Origin: Streptomyces klenkii
Lineage (GTDB): Bacteria > Actinomycetota > Actinomycetes > Streptomycetales > Streptomycetaceae
NCBI RefSeq assembly: GCF_003626645.1
Contig: NZ_RBAM01000002.1
Location: forward strand, 310,001-374,000
Length of the DNA: 64,000 nucleotides
Reading direction: 5' to 3'
In this document: one piece after another, positions 50,397-60,435 of the stretch
Numbering within the stretch: the first letter of the stretch is position 1
Layout: the number at the start of each line of letters is the position of its first letter
Notes under the pieces: model-generated
Told to the model about the DNA's origin: nothing
Seen by the model: only the letters and a program-made list of their open reading frames with translations
Databases searched by the model: none
Position numbers and translations under genes: made by a program

Positions 50397-51835
50397 CCCG
50401 GCGTCACCGTCACCCTCACCTCACCCGTTCCCGCGCCCACCCCCGCGCGGATCCGTACGACGCCCCGCTCGCCCGGTCGCACCCTCGTCACATCAGCGTG
50501 GGCAGGGCCTCTCACCGTGATGTGCCAGCCTCGGGGCGACGGGGGTGTGGACAACTCCGTCACTCCCTTCCCCCGGGGCGTGTACGTCAGGCGGTAGACG
50601 GCCGCTCCCGCGTCGTACGACACGGTCCGCACCGACCCCGCCACCGCCGCCGCGTACGGCTCCGCCGTCCGGGACTTGTTCGGCTGGAAGCGGCCCCGCT
50701 CGTCCATCGCGCAGTACGCGCCGCCGTAGCACCACGTCCAGCTCGCCCAGCCCGTGGCGTAGCGGGACATGGAGGTGAGGGCGTCGGCGTAGAAGCGGGC
50801 CATGTTCGGCAGGGAGCTGTTCAGCGGGCCCCACTCGCCGATGAAGACGGGGATGCGCATCGCGCGCGGGTAGTGCACGACGGCCGCCTCGTAGGCGGAG
50901 AGCCAGCCCGAGGCCGGGTCGTAGTCGCGGCCGGCCTCCATGGCGGCGTTGTAGAAGTGCGGGGCGTAGACGACCTTGGGGTCGTGGATACGGCCCAGGC
51001 CGGTCGGGACGCCCTCGCCGGCCGCCGGCGTGGGCTCGATGAACAGCCAGTGGCGGCGGTCGACGCGCCGGATCGCCTCGGCGACGCGCTGGTACATGGG
51101 GGTGATCTGCGTGGCCTCGATGCGCCGCGCCGCGTCCGGGATGCCCTCCCCCTCCCGCAGCCGGCCCATCGGTTCGTTGATCAGGTCGTAGCCGAACACG
51201 GCCGGGTGGTCCGCGAGCCGCCCCGCGAGGACCTGCCACATGCGGGCCTGGGCGCGGCGCAGGTCGTCGTCCTCGTAGAGGTGCTGGAAAGCGGCCTGCA
51301 CGGCGGGTTCGAAGTATTCGGCGAACCAGTCGTCGGGATGGGTCCGGTACGGCAGGCCGTCGGTGCGGGTGGCCCAGGCGGGGATGCCGCGGTGGCTGCC
51401 GAAGGCCGGGCCGTAGACGTCCTGGTGGGCGTCGATCACGACGCGGACGCGGTAGCGGTGCGCCCAGTCCAGGACGCGTTCGATCTTGCGCAGGTAGCGC
51501 TCGCTGTAGTGGCCCGGCCGCGGCTCCAGGTCGTCCCAGAACACCGCGAGCCGGGCGAGGTTGAAGCCCTGCGCGGACATGTCGCGCAGGGAGCGCTCGG
51601 TGATGTCCGCGGGGGCTTCGTCGCCGCGGTGTTCCTTGTCCGCGAGGTTCCAGCCGCGGAGGGTGAGGGTGCGGCCCTGCTCGTCGGTGAGGGGCGGGAT
51701 GCCCGGGGCCGCGGCGGTGTCCCGGGCTCCGGGCGCGCGGGCCTCCGCGGCCGTTCCCGGCGCCAGGAGTGCCAGGACCGCGGCTACGGCGAGGAACGCC
51801 GCCTTGCGCAAGCGTCGCGAGCGTCTCTTCGGCAT
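50393..51835 (-). CDS. GH5 glycoside hydrolase (endoglycosylceramidase-like)
   Basis: The 480-residue secreted enzyme has a signal peptide (KAAFLAVAAVLALLAPGTAAEA) and the GH5 TIM barrel with acid/base E221 in YDLINEPMG and nucleophile E334 in FIGEWGP. A C-terminal beta-sandwich follows. DAHQDVYG is characteristic of endoglycoceramidase-like members, which cleave the glycan from glycosphingolipids; plain endoglucanase activity is an alternative. It lies 7 bp after an MDR oxidoreductase gene on the same strand. The convergent neighbour is a Uma2 gene with which its stop codon overlaps. Confidence 0.87.
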   Translation of the reverse strand: MPKRRSRRLRKAAFLAVAAVLALLAPGTAAEARAPGARDTAAAPGIPPLTDEQGRTLTLRGWNLADKEHRGDEAPADITERSLRDMSAQGFNLARLAVFWDDLEPRPGHYSERYLRKIERVLDWAHRYRVRVVIDAHQDVYGPAFGSHRGIPAWATRTDGLPYRTHPDDWFAEYFEPAVQAAFQHLYEDDDLRRAQARMWQVLAGRLADHPAVFGYDLINEPMGRLREGEGIPDAARRIEATQITPMYQRVAEAIRRVDRRHWLFIEPTPAAGEGVPTGLGRIHDPKVVYAPHFYNAAMEAGRDYDPASGWLSAYEAAVVHYPRAMRIPVFIGEWGPLNSSLPNMARFYADALTSMSRYATGWASWTWCYGGAYCAMDERGRFQPNKSRTAEPYAAAVAGSVRTVSYDAGAAVYRLTYTPRGKGVTELSTPPSPRGWHITVRGPAHADVTRVRPGERGVVRIRAGVGAGTGEVRVTVTPG

Positions 51836-51842
51836 CCGCCGT

Positions 51843-52805
51843 TCATACCGTCAGTACGACCTTGCCGAACAGGTCGCCACCGGCCATCTTTTCGAATCCC
51901 TCGCGGGCCCGGTCCAGCGGCAGGACGGTGTCGATGACGGGCCGCAGGCCGCGCGCCGCGCAGAAGCTCAGCAGGTCCGCCAGCTCCTCCTTGGTGCCCA
52001 TGGTGGAGCCGACGACCTTCAGCTCCAGGAAGAAGATGCGGTTGAGCTCGGCGGCCGGCGGGTTCTGGCCGCTGGTCGCGCCGGAGATCACGAGGGTGCC
52101 GCCGGGCTTGAGGGACTTCACCGAGTGCGACCACGTCGCGGCGCCGACGGTCTCGATGACGGCGTCGACCCGGTGCGGCAGCCGCGCCCCCGGCTCGAAC
52201 GCCGCCTCGGCGCCGAGCTCCACGGCGCGCTCGCGCTTGACCGCGTCCCGGCTGGTCGCGTAGACGCGCAGGCCGGCCGCCGCGCCGAGGGCGATCGCGG
52301 CGGTGGCGACGCCGCCGCCCGCGCCCTGCACGAGGACGCTCTGCCCGGGGCGCACGTTCGCGTTGGTGAACAGCATGCGGTACGCGGTGAGCCACGCGGT
52401 CGGCATGCAGGCCGCCTCCTCGTAGCTGAGCTCCGCGGGCTTGGGCAGCACGTTCCACGCGGGGACGGCGACGCGCTCGGCGAAGGTGCCCTGGTAGCGC
52501 TCGGTGAGGAGGGAGCGCGTCTCCAGCGGGCCCACGCCGTGGCCGGTCTGGCCGATGACGGAGTGGACGACGACATCGTTGCCGTACTCGTCGACACCGG
52601 CGGCGTCGCAGCCGAGGATCATCGGCAGGGCTTCCTCGCCGAGGCCGACGCCGCGCAGCGACCACAGGTCGTGGTGGTTGAGCGTCGCCGCCTTGACGTG
52701 GACGACCGTCCAGCCGGGGGGCGCCTCCGGCTCGGGGCGCTGCCCCAACTCGAGTCCGTTGAGCGGCTGGTCACGGTCGATGCGTGCGGCGTAGGCGGCG
52801 AACAT
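51843..52805 (-). CDS. Zinc-independent MDR alcohol/quinone oxidoreductase
   Basis: The 320-residue medium-chain dehydrogenase has a GroES-like N-terminus (AATLNHHDLWSLRG) and an NADP-binding Rossmann motif QGAGGGVATAA, followed by VIETVGAATW. Catalytic zinc residues are lacking, so it is quinone-oxidoreductase-like. ATG 52805 is standard. It is the first gene of a two-gene unit with the GH5 gene; a functional link is not obvious. Confidence 0.86.
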   Translation of the reverse strand: MFAAYAARIDRDQPLNGLELGQRPEPEAPPGWTVVHVKAATLNHHDLWSLRGVGLGEEALPMILGCDAAGVDEYGNDVVVHSVIGQTGHGVGPLETRSLLTERYQGTFAERVAVPAWNVLPKPAELSYEEAACMPTAWLTAYRMLFTNANVRPGQSVLVQGAGGGVATAAIALGAAAGLRVYATSRDAVKRERAVELGAEAAFEPGARLPHRVDAVIETVGAATWSHSVKSLKPGGTLVISGATSGQNPPAAELNRIFFLELKVVGSTMGTKEELADLLSFCAARGLRPVIDTVLPLDRAREGFEKMAGGDLFGKVVLTV

Positions 52806-53013
52806 GATCCGAACCTAGCCCCGCCGCCCCGCCGGGCGGAACCTCGCCGTGGTGTGACACGCGCCGCGCCCCGCTTTTGTGTCCAGAACCCCCTGTCGCA
52901 ACGGCTGTATCCGCGGCGGAGGCTGCGCCTCCTCATTGACCGGGCGTGAGGGCCGGGGGTTGGCTTCGGTTGGCCCCGTGCCACCCGGTGCGGGAGCTCA
53001 CGGAGGGGGAACC

Positions 53014-54435
53014 ATGCGTTACCCGAACCCGAGTGGCACCGGACCGGTCAGACAGTCCCCACCGATCAGACAGTCCTCACGGATCGGACGGATCAGACGG
53101 ATCAGAAGGATCGCCGTAGCGGCCGCGTTACTGGGCGGCTGCGTCACCCTGCTGCCCGCCGCTCCCGCGGCCTCCGCGGCCTCCGCAGGGGCGCCGCCCG
53201 CCCCGCCCCGCACCGAGCGCGTCAGCGTCGCGAGCGACGGCACCCAGGCCGACGCGGAGTCGTGGGGCGCCTCGCTCAGCGCCGACGGCCGGTACGCCGC
53301 CTTCGCGTCCCGGGCCGGCAACCTCGTGCCCGGCGCGGGGCCCGCCGGCCACGTCTTCGTACGGGACCTGCGGACCGGCAGGACCGAGCTGGTCAGCGCG
53401 GCGAGCGACGGCACCCCGGCCGGCACCGGGGGCTCGTCGCCGTCGATCAGCGGCGACGGCCGGTACGTCGTCTTCGACTCGGGGGCCGACCTCGCCCCGG
53501 GCAGCAATCCGGAGGGCTCCGACGTCTTCGTCCGCGACCGCCGCACGGGGCGGACCGACGTGCTCGTCAAGAACCGCACCGCTGCGGGCGGCTCCAACCA
53601 CTCGCCGGTCATCAGCACGGACGGCCGCTACGTCGCCTTCGTCTCCGCCCGCGACGACCTCGTGCCCGGCGACACCAACCAGCGGGAGGACGTCTTCGTC
53701 CTCGACCGCCTGCGCGGCACCACGCGGCGGGTGAGCGTCGCGAGCGACGGCACCCAGGCCGACGGCATGTCCGGCTACCCGGTGATCAGCGCGGACGGCA
53801 GCCGCGTCGGCTTCCGGACGGCGGCCGGCAACCTGGCCCCGGGCGGGCCGCCGAAGCCCGGCAAGGGCCTCGCCCGGCCCGGCCTCTACGGCTTCTGCGT
53901 GCACGACCTGCGCACCGGCCGCACCGAGCGGGCCGCCGAGACGTACGAGGGACTGCCCGCGCTGGTCACCGGCGGCATCGGCCTCAGCCCCGACGGCCGG
54001 TACGCGCTCTTCTCCAGCCCCGAGCGGGTGGCGGAGGACGACACCAACGGCGCCCAGGACGTCTACGCCAAGGACCTCCTGACGGGGGCCACCCGGCGCC
54101 TGAGTCTCGCGGCCGACGGCTCCCAGGCCGACGGGAGCTCCTACGGGGGCGCCGCGATGAGCGCCGACAACCGGCGCGTGTTCTTCGCCTCCGACGCCGC
54201 CAACCTGGTGCCCGGCGACACCAACGACCGGCAGGACGTCTTCGTACGGGACCTCCGTACCGGCGCCGTGGAACGGCTCAACGTCGCCGCGGACGGAACC
54301 CAGGACAACGGCACCGCGGGCGAGGTCCGGACCGACCTGCTGGGCCGGACGGCCGTCTTCAACAGCTGGGGCAGCAACCTGGTGCCCGGTGACACCAACG
54401 GCAGCGGGGACGTGTTCGTACGGCGGCTCGGCTGA
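53014..54435 (+). CDS. Secreted TolB-like beta-propeller protein
   Basis: The 473-residue protein has a signal peptide (AVAAALLGGCVTLLPAAPAASAA) and six to seven propeller repeats with LVPGDTN..DVFVRDLRTG and ISADGRYVAF motifs, like WD40/TolB C-terminal domains. No catalytic signature is seen. Residue 39 in the signal peptide is encoded by TTA (53128-53130), so its translation should be bldA-dependent. ATG 53014 follows CGGAGGGGGA. The N-terminal codons contain IR-rich repeats at 53048-53116. Role in envelope assembly is a guess. Confidence 0.83.
   Translation: MRYPNPSGTGPVRQSPPIRQSSRIGRIRRIRRIAVAAALLGGCVTLLPAAPAASAASAGAPPAPPRTERVSVASDGTQADAESWGASLSADGRYAAFASRAGNLVPGAGPAGHVFVRDLRTGRTELVSAASDGTPAGTGGSSPSISGDGRYVVFDSGADLAPGSNPEGSDVFVRDRRTGRTDVLVKNRTAAGGSNHSPVISTDGRYVAFVSARDDLVPGDTNQREDVFVLDRLRGTTRRVSVASDGTQADGMSGYPVISADGSRVGFRTAAGNLAPGGPPKPGKGLARPGLYGFCVHDLRTGRTERAAETYEGLPALVTGGIGLSPDGRYALFSSPERVAEDDTNGAQDVYAKDLLTGATRRLSLAADGSQADGSSYGGAAMSADNRRVFFASDAANLVPGDTNDRQDVFVRDLRTGAVERLNVAADGTQDNGTAGEVRTDLLGRTAVFNSWGSNLVPGDTNGSGDVFVRRLG
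53128..53130 (+). other. In-frame TTA (bldA-dependent) codon in the TolB-like gene
   Basis: The triplet encodes a leucine of the signal-peptide hydrophobic core (AAALLGGC), in frame from ATG 53014. It is the only TTA I found in a plus-strand gene of this window. Confidence 0.8.
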
Positions 54436-54447
54436 TCCACGAAAACC

Positions 54448-54480
54448 GGGCCGCACCCCCCCCGGAAGGGAGTGCGGCCC
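54448..54480 (+). terminator. Hairpin after the TolB-like gene
   Basis: GGGCCGCAC and GTGCGGCCC arms with C-rich/G-rich inner bases form a stem just after the stop. It also faces the malic enzyme gene. Confidence 0.75.
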
Positions 54481-54489
54481 GGTCTCGTA

Positions 54490-54540
54490 CACGTACGGCT
54501 GCACGTACGGCTCGTGCACGTACAGCTGCACGTACGGCTC
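54490..54540. repeat. Four-copy CACGTACGGCT tandem repeat
   Basis: Units at 54490, 54502, 54517 and 54529 read CACGTACGGCTG, the same plus CGTG, CACGTACAGCTG and CACGTACGGCTC. They lie between convergent genes after the terminator. Confidence 0.7.
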
Positions 54541-54552
54541 AAGGCGCGGGCG

Positions 54553-55770
54553 TCAGCGCCGCGCCACGCCCTCCGCCCGGGCGGCGGCCGCGACGGCGGC
54601 GGTGACCGCCGGGGCGACCCGCTCGTCGAACGGCGACGGGATGACGCACTCGGCGCTCAGCTCGTCCGCGACGACCGCGGCCAGCGCCTCGGCGGCGGCG
54701 AGCTTCATGCCCTCGGTGATGCGGGAGGCCCGCACCTGGAGGGCGCCCGCGAAGATGCCGGGGAAGGCCAGGACGTTGTTGATCTGGTTCGGGTAGTCGC
54801 TGCGGCCGGTCGCGACGACGGCCGCGTACTTGTGCGCGACGTCCGGGTGGATCTCCGGGTTGGGGTTGGCCATGGCGAAGATCAGGGCGTCCTTCGCCAT
54901 GGTGGCCACCGCCTCCTCGGGCACGGTGCCGCCCGAGACGCCGATGAACACGTCCGCGCCGTCCAGCGCCGCGCCCAGGGTGCCCGAGAGACCGGCCTTG
55001 TTCGTGAAGCCGGCGAGGTCGCGCTTGACGGCCGTGAGGTCCTCGCGGTCGGCCGAGACGATGCCCTTGCGGTCGCAGACGGCGACGTCGCCGATGCCCG
55101 CCTCCACCAGGATCCGGGCGATCGCGACGCCGGCCGCGCCCGCGCCCGAGATCACCGCGCGCAGCTCGCCGAGCGCCCGGCCGGTGAGCCTGGCGGCGTT
55201 GCGCAGGGCGGCGAGGGTGACGACGGCGGTGCCGTGCTGGTCGTCGTGGAAGACGGGGATGTCCACACGCTCCTGGAGCTTGCGCTCGACCTCGAAGCAG
55301 CGCGGCGCGGAGATGTCCTCCAGGTTGATGCCGCCGAAGGAGGGCGCGAGGCGCGCGACGGTCTCGACGATCTCGTCGACGCCGCGGCAGTCGAGGGCGA
55401 TGGGGACGGCGTCGACGCCGCCGAACTGCTTGAAGAGGATCGCCTTGCCCTCCATCACGGGCAGGGACGCCTCGGCGCCGATGTCGCCGAGCCCGAGGAC
55501 GGCGCTGCCGTCCGTGACCACGGCGACGACCTGGGACTTCCAGGTGTAGTCGTGGACGAGCTCCGGGTGCTCCGCGATGGCGCTGCACACCTTTGCCACA
55601 CCGGGCGTGTAGGCGAGGGACAGGTCGTCCCGGTCGCGCACGGGCACGGTCGCCCGGATTTCCATCTTGCCGCCACGGTGCAGCGCAAAGGCCGGATCGA
55701 AGAACTCGCCATGAGTGTCATCGCCGTCCGGAGCGCTGTCGCTGCGAGGATTCACGATCTCCGCTGCCAC
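54553..55770 (-). CDS. NAD(P)-dependent malic enzyme
   Basis: The 405-residue enzyme oxidatively decarboxylates malate to pyruvate. Landmarks are [11 protein letters not shown], the Lys in [28 protein letters not shown] and [13 protein letters not shown] for the nucleotide, and NPNPEI. The size is typical of the short bacterial NAD-type. GTG 55770 is the start. In S. coelicolor both NAD- and NADP-forms exist and contribute to lipid and antibiotic metabolism; cofactor is not assigned here. Confidence 0.92.
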   Translation of the reverse strand: MAAEIVNPRSDSAPDGDDTHGEFFDPAFALHRGGKMEIRATVPVRDRDDLSLAYTPGVAKVCSAIAEHPELVHDYTWKSQVVAVVTDGSAVLGLGDIGAEASLPVMEGKAILFKQFGGVDAVPIALDCRGVDEIVETVARLAPSFGGINLEDISAPRCFEVERKLQERVDIPVFHDDQHGTAVVTLAALRNAARLTGRALGELRAVISGAGAAGVAIARILVEAGIGDVAVCDRKGIVSADREDLTAVKRDLAGFTNKAGLSGTLGAALDGADVFIGVSGGTVPEEAVATMAKDALIFAMANPNPEIHPDVAHKYAAVVATGRSDYPNQINNVLAFPGIFAGALQVRASRITEGMKLAAAEALAAVVADELSAECVIPSPFDERVAPAVTAAVAAAARAEGVARR

Positions 55771-56482
55771 TGTATTTGACCCCTTTGTCGAATGTCCGTC
55801 GAGGGTAGCCGCCCTGGGTTACGGGGCGGGTCGGGCTTCGGGTCCGTGTCCGGCCACCGAGATGACCTCCGTGCGTGGGGTTGGTGCCGCACGGTACGGA
55901 TCCGTATGCCGGGCGCGCCGCACACGCGCCCTCAGCCCCGGATACGGGGTGTAGCTGGTCTTTCTATCAAATGAGCGCTACGGCCTACGAGTGAGTTCCC
56001 GCTGACTTGCCGCGGCGCGGTTCAGCGCAACCGCAGAGGCGTGTCAGAACGGTGGCAAGGCGGTGGAAAAGACGTGTCAAGCGGGCGGATATGTCCACGT
56101 ACTGAGACAGAGGGTGCGTGAGATACGTCTCGTACCGGCGGCCCGCAGAGCGGTCCAGAGAAAGGGAACCCATGAGTCCGGTAGACCCGGCCGACCCGGC
56201 ACCGACCTGATGCGGACCCGATACGGACCCGGTGCGGCCTTGACGCGGGCCCGATACGGCCCTGATGCGGCACGGGGATCGCCCGTTATCCGATTTTGAC
56301 ATAGCGAGCCCCCCGAATGGTGCAGTCCGGATGGCAAGATGCCCCAATCGCACGAGGTCGCGACATCCAAGGGCGTGTGCTCCGCCCCTCGTGCGTCATC
56401 AGCGTTTTCCTGTGTTTGTTCCGTGTTTGCTCCGTGCCGTCCCGACGGCAGGCCACCCCCTCACCCGCAGGAGGAACCAGCA
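55771..56482. other. 712-bp non-coding gap with an exact 11-bp repeat array
   Basis: No credible gene is seen. The malic enzyme promoter lies at the left end and the amino-acid importer promoter at the right end; between them lies the 56209-56274 array. An RNA element or a long leader is possible. Confidence 0.6.
56209..56274. repeat. Six-copy 11-bp tandem repeat
   Basis: Six units of exactly 11 bp (GATGCGGACCC, GATACGGACCC, GGTGCGGCCTT, GACGCGGGCCC, GATACGGCCCT, GATGCGGCACG) follow without interruption, about 210 bp before the importer start. Confidence 0.8.
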
Positions 56483-57448
56483 ATGACCGCAAGCACCACC
56501 CCTCGCACGGCTGCCGCCAGGAGTCGTTTGGCCGCGGCCGGCGCGATCGCGGTCGCCGGCGCCCTGCTGCTCACCGGCTGTGGCGATCAGCGGGACAAGA
56601 CCGGCAATGGGGCCGGTCAGAGCGCCCAGGGCTCGAAAGCGCCCCTCTTCGGCAAGCTGCCGAAGAAGATCCAGGACGCCGGTGTCATCAAGGTCGGCTC
56701 GGACATCGCCTACCCGCCCGTGGAGTTCAAGAAGGACGGCAAGGTCGTCGGCATCGACCCCGACATCGCCGCCGCCCTGGGCAAGGAACTCGGCGTGAAG
56801 GTCGAGTTCAACAACGGCATCTTCGACAACCTGCTGATCGGACTGCGTTCCAAGCGGTACGACATGGCGATGTCGGCCATGACGGACACGAAGGACCGCC
56901 AGAACGGCATCGACGCCAAGACCGGCAAAAAGGTCACCGACGGCGTCGACTTCGTCGACTACTTCAACGCAGGCGTCTCGATCTACACCAAGAAGGGCGA
57001 CACCAAGGGCATCGCCACCTGGGAAGACCTCTGCGGCAAGAAGATCGCGGTGCAGCGCGGCACGGTCTCCGACGACCTGGCCAAGTCCCAGTCCGAGAAG
57101 TGCGAGAAGAACGACAAGGACAAGATCAGCATCGAGGCCTTCGACACTGATCTGGAGGCCCAGACCCGGCTGAAGGCGGGCGGTGTCGACGCCGTCTCCA
57201 GCGACTTCCCGGTCGCCGCGTACGCGGTGAAGACCGCGGACGGCGGCAATGCCTTCGAGGCGGTCGGCGAGCAGGTCGAGGCCGCGCCGTACGGAATCGC
57301 CGTCGCGAAGGACAACACCCAGCTGCGGGACGCGCTTCAGGCGGCCCTCGAAGCGATCATCAAGAACGGTGCGTACGAAAAGGTCGTCAAGACCTGGGGC
57401 GTCGACGCCGGTGCCGTCAAGGAAGCCAAGGTCAACGGCGGTTCCTGA
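56483..57448 (+). CDS. Polar amino-acid (glutamine/glutamate-type) ABC importer binding lipoprotein
   Basis: The 321-residue protein has a lipoprotein signal (AGAIAVAGALLLTGC; acylated Cys near 33) and the type-3 solute-binding family layout: VGSDIAYPPVEFKKDGKVVGIDPDIAAALGKELG, then NGIFDNLLIGLRSKRYDMAMSAMTDT. It should bind a polar amino acid. CAGGAGGAA precedes ATG 56483. It is first of a three-gene importer operon. Confidence 0.9.
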   Translation: MTASTTPRTAAARSRLAAAGAIAVAGALLLTGCGDQRDKTGNGAGQSAQGSKAPLFGKLPKKIQDAGVIKVGSDIAYPPVEFKKDGKVVGIDPDIAAALGKELGVKVEFNNGIFDNLLIGLRSKRYDMAMSAMTDTKDRQNGIDAKTGKKVTDGVDFVDYFNAGVSIYTKKGDTKGIATWEDLCGKKIAVQRGTVSDDLAKSQSEKCEKNDKDKISIEAFDTDLEAQTRLKAGGVDAVSSDFPVAAYAVKTADGGNAFEAVGEQVEAAPYGIAVAKDNTQLRDALQAALEAIIKNGAYEKVVKTWGVDAGAVKEAKVNGGS

Positions 57449-57508
57449 CGGGAGTTCCCCCCTCCGTCCCCCTCTCCCTCGTACGGATCTGCTGGAAAGG
57501 CACTCCCC

Positions 57509-58896
57509 GTGACTTCTTCCCCTGACTCCCCGTCCCCCGACGAGCCCGACAAGAAGGAACCGGCGAAGCCGGCCGAAACGGAAAAGCAGGCCGAGGCCGC
57601 GAAGCCGGCTGAGGCCGCCGCGGCCGAGAAGGCTGAGAAGGCCGGCAAGGCTGCTGAGGCCGCCAAGGCCGCCAAGGCCGACGAGCCCGCCGAGGACGCG
57701 AAGCCGGCCGACGGCGACAAGCCCGCGAAGGGCGCCGAGGACGACGCCGAGCCGGCGAAGGGCGACGACAAGCCCGCCGAGGCCGACGCGTCCGCCAAGG
57801 CCGCCAAGTCCTCCGACCCGGCCGACCCGGCCGACGGAGACAAGCTCGCCAAGACCAACCCGGGCAAGACCGGCAAGGACAACCCCGGCAAGGACAACCC
57901 CGGCAAGGACAACCCCGGCAAGGACAACCCCGGCAAGGACAACCCCGGCAAGGACAACCCCGGCAAGGACAACCCCGGTCCGGCCGCAACCGCGACCGCC
58001 ACCGTCCCCGAGGCGATCAAGGCGATCCCCGTCCGGCACTACGGCCGCTGGATCTCCGCCGTGCTCGTGCTGGCCCTGCTCGGCCTGCTGATCAACGCCT
58101 TCGCCACCGCGAAGGTGCACTACAGCGCCATCCCGGACTACATCTTCGACGGCACGGTCGTCTCCGGCCTCGGCAAGACCGTGCTGATCTCGCTGCTGGC
58201 CATGCTGCTGGGCCTCGTGCTCGGCATCGTGCTGGCCGTGATGCGGCTGTCGAAGAACCCCGTGACGTCATCCGTGGCCTGGGTCTACATCTGGTTCTTC
58301 CGCGGCACCCCGGTCTACGTGCAGCTGCTGCTCTGGTTCAACCTCGCGCTGATCTTCCCGTACATCAACCTCGGCCCGATCTACCGGGACGAGATGAGCG
58401 ACTTCATGACCCCGTTCGTGGCCGCGCTCCTCGGCCTCGGACTCAACGAGGCCGCGTACATGTCGGAGATCGTCCGGGCCGGCATCCAGTCCGTAGACGA
58501 GGGCCAGACCGAGGCCGCGCACGCGCTCGGCATGAGCCAGGGCAGGACGCTCCGCCGGATCGTCCTCCCGCAGGCCATGCGCGTGATCGTGCCGCCCACC
58601 GGCAACGAGTTCATCAACATGCTGAAGACCTCGTCGCTGGCCGCCGGCGCCGCGCAATACCTCGAACTCCTGCGGTCCACCTCCGACATCGGCCAGACCA
58701 CAGGCGCCACGGTCGAGATGCTCTTCCTCGCCGCCACCTGGTACCTCATCCTGACCAGCATCTTCAGCGTCGGTCAGTTCTACCTGGAGCGGCACTACGC
58801 GCGCGGTTCGCTGCGCACCCTGCCGCTCACCCCATGGCAGAAGATCAAGGTCAACCTGGCCTCCTTCAGCAACCGTCCGTCCGGAGGCGTCAGCGC

Positions 58897-58900
<4 letters not shown>
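57509..58900 (+). CDS. Amino-acid ABC permease with long Lys/Ala/Glu/Pro-rich repeat N-terminus
   Basis: The C-terminal 290 residues are a normal HisM/GlnP-type permease: six hydrophobic helices starting with [19 protein letters not shown] (about 174-192), and the EAA loop [17 protein letters not shown]. The preceding 165 residues are low-complexity, Ala/Lys/Glu/Pro-rich (AKAADEPAE), and contain seven 15-bp units encoding GKDNP (57872-57976). Family members normally have a tail of 10-50 residues. GTG 57509 follows GGAAAGG. Overlaps the ATPase gene as ATGA. Confidence 0.88.
57872..57976 (+). repeat. Seven exact 15-bp repeats encoding GKDNP
   Basis: GGCAAGGACAACCCC occurs seven times at exact 15-bp steps (57872 to 57976). 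The repeat is in frame and is prone to slippage in five-residue steps. Confidence 0.9.
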
Positions 58901-59658
<758 letters not shown>

Positions 59659-59670
59659 CGAACCGACGAA

Positions 59671-59708
59671 CAGGGGGCGGTACGGGCCAGGGCCCGTACC
59701 GCCCCCTG
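59671..59708 (+). terminator. Perfect 17-bp stem-loop after the ABC importer operon
   Basis: CAGGGGGCGGTACGGGC and its exact complement enclose a four-base loop. This is the strongest terminator in the window. Confidence 0.92.
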
Positions 59709-59772
59709 AACGCGTGCCGCCCGGGGCGGCTGCCCCTGGCCGGGGCGGTGCGTCCGCCTCTACGATCGCCGC

Positions 59773-60435
59773 ATGATCAGAGCTGTGGTCTTCGATGTCG
59801 GCGAGTGCCTTGTGGACGAGACCCGCGAGTACGGGACGTGGGCCGACTGGCTGGGTGTTCCCCGGCACACGTTCGCCGCCATGTTCGGCGCGGTCATCGC
59901 CCGCGGGCAGGACTACCGGGAGACCTTCCAGGCCTTCCGGCCCGGCTTCGACCTCTACGAGGAGCGGGAGAAGCGCGCGGCCGCCGGGATGCCGGAGTGG
60001 TTCGGCGAGGACGACCTCTACTCCGACGTGCGGCCTGCGCTCGCGGAACTGCGGGCAGCCGGGCTCTGGCTGGCCATCGCGGGCAATCAGACCGTACGGG
60101 CAGGCGGTCTGCTCCGTGAGCTTTTCACGGACGACGTGGACCTGATCGGCACCTCCGACGACTGGGGTGCGAGCAAGCCCGATCCGGAGTTCTTCGTCCG
60201 GGTCTCGAAGGCCGTGCCGTTCGCCCTTCACGAGACGCTCTACGTCGGTGACCGTCTGGACAACGACATCAGGCCGGCCGCGGCCGCAGGCATGCGGACG
60301 GCCCTGATCCGCCGAGGGCCCTGGGGCACCATCCAGCAGCACGACCCGGCCGCGGCGGAGCTGCCGACCTTCCGCATCGACAGCCTCGCCGAACTCGCGG
60401 AGAAGGTGGGCAAGTTCAACGCCGCAGCGCGCTGA
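59773..60435 (+). CDS. HAD-superfamily hydrolase
   Basis: The 220-residue protein has motif I VVFDVGECLVDE, where the second Asp of the usual DxD is Gly (DVG), as in a known HAD subgroup. AIAGNQT (motif II), SKPDPEFF (motif III Lys) and YVGDRLDNDI (motif IV) follow. It probably dephosphorylates a small metabolite. The loss of the acid/base Asp could reduce phosphatase activity. Its 3' end overlaps the convergent HTH/TPR gene by 20 bp. Confidence 0.85.
   Translation: MIRAVVFDVGECLVDETREYGTWADWLGVPRHTFAAMFGAVIARGQDYRETFQAFRPGFDLYEEREKRAAAGMPEWFGEDDLYSDVRPALAELRAAGLWLAIAGNQTVRAGGLLRELFTDDVDLIGTSDDWGASKPDPEFFVRVSKAVPFALHETLYVGDRLDNDIRPAAAAGMRTALIRRGPWGTIQQHDPAAAELPTFRIDSLAELAEKVGKFNAAAR

Noticed and set aside
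57872..57976. Possible CRISPR array
   Set aside because: Repeats are contiguous with no spacers, 15 bp long, and in frame within a permease gene.
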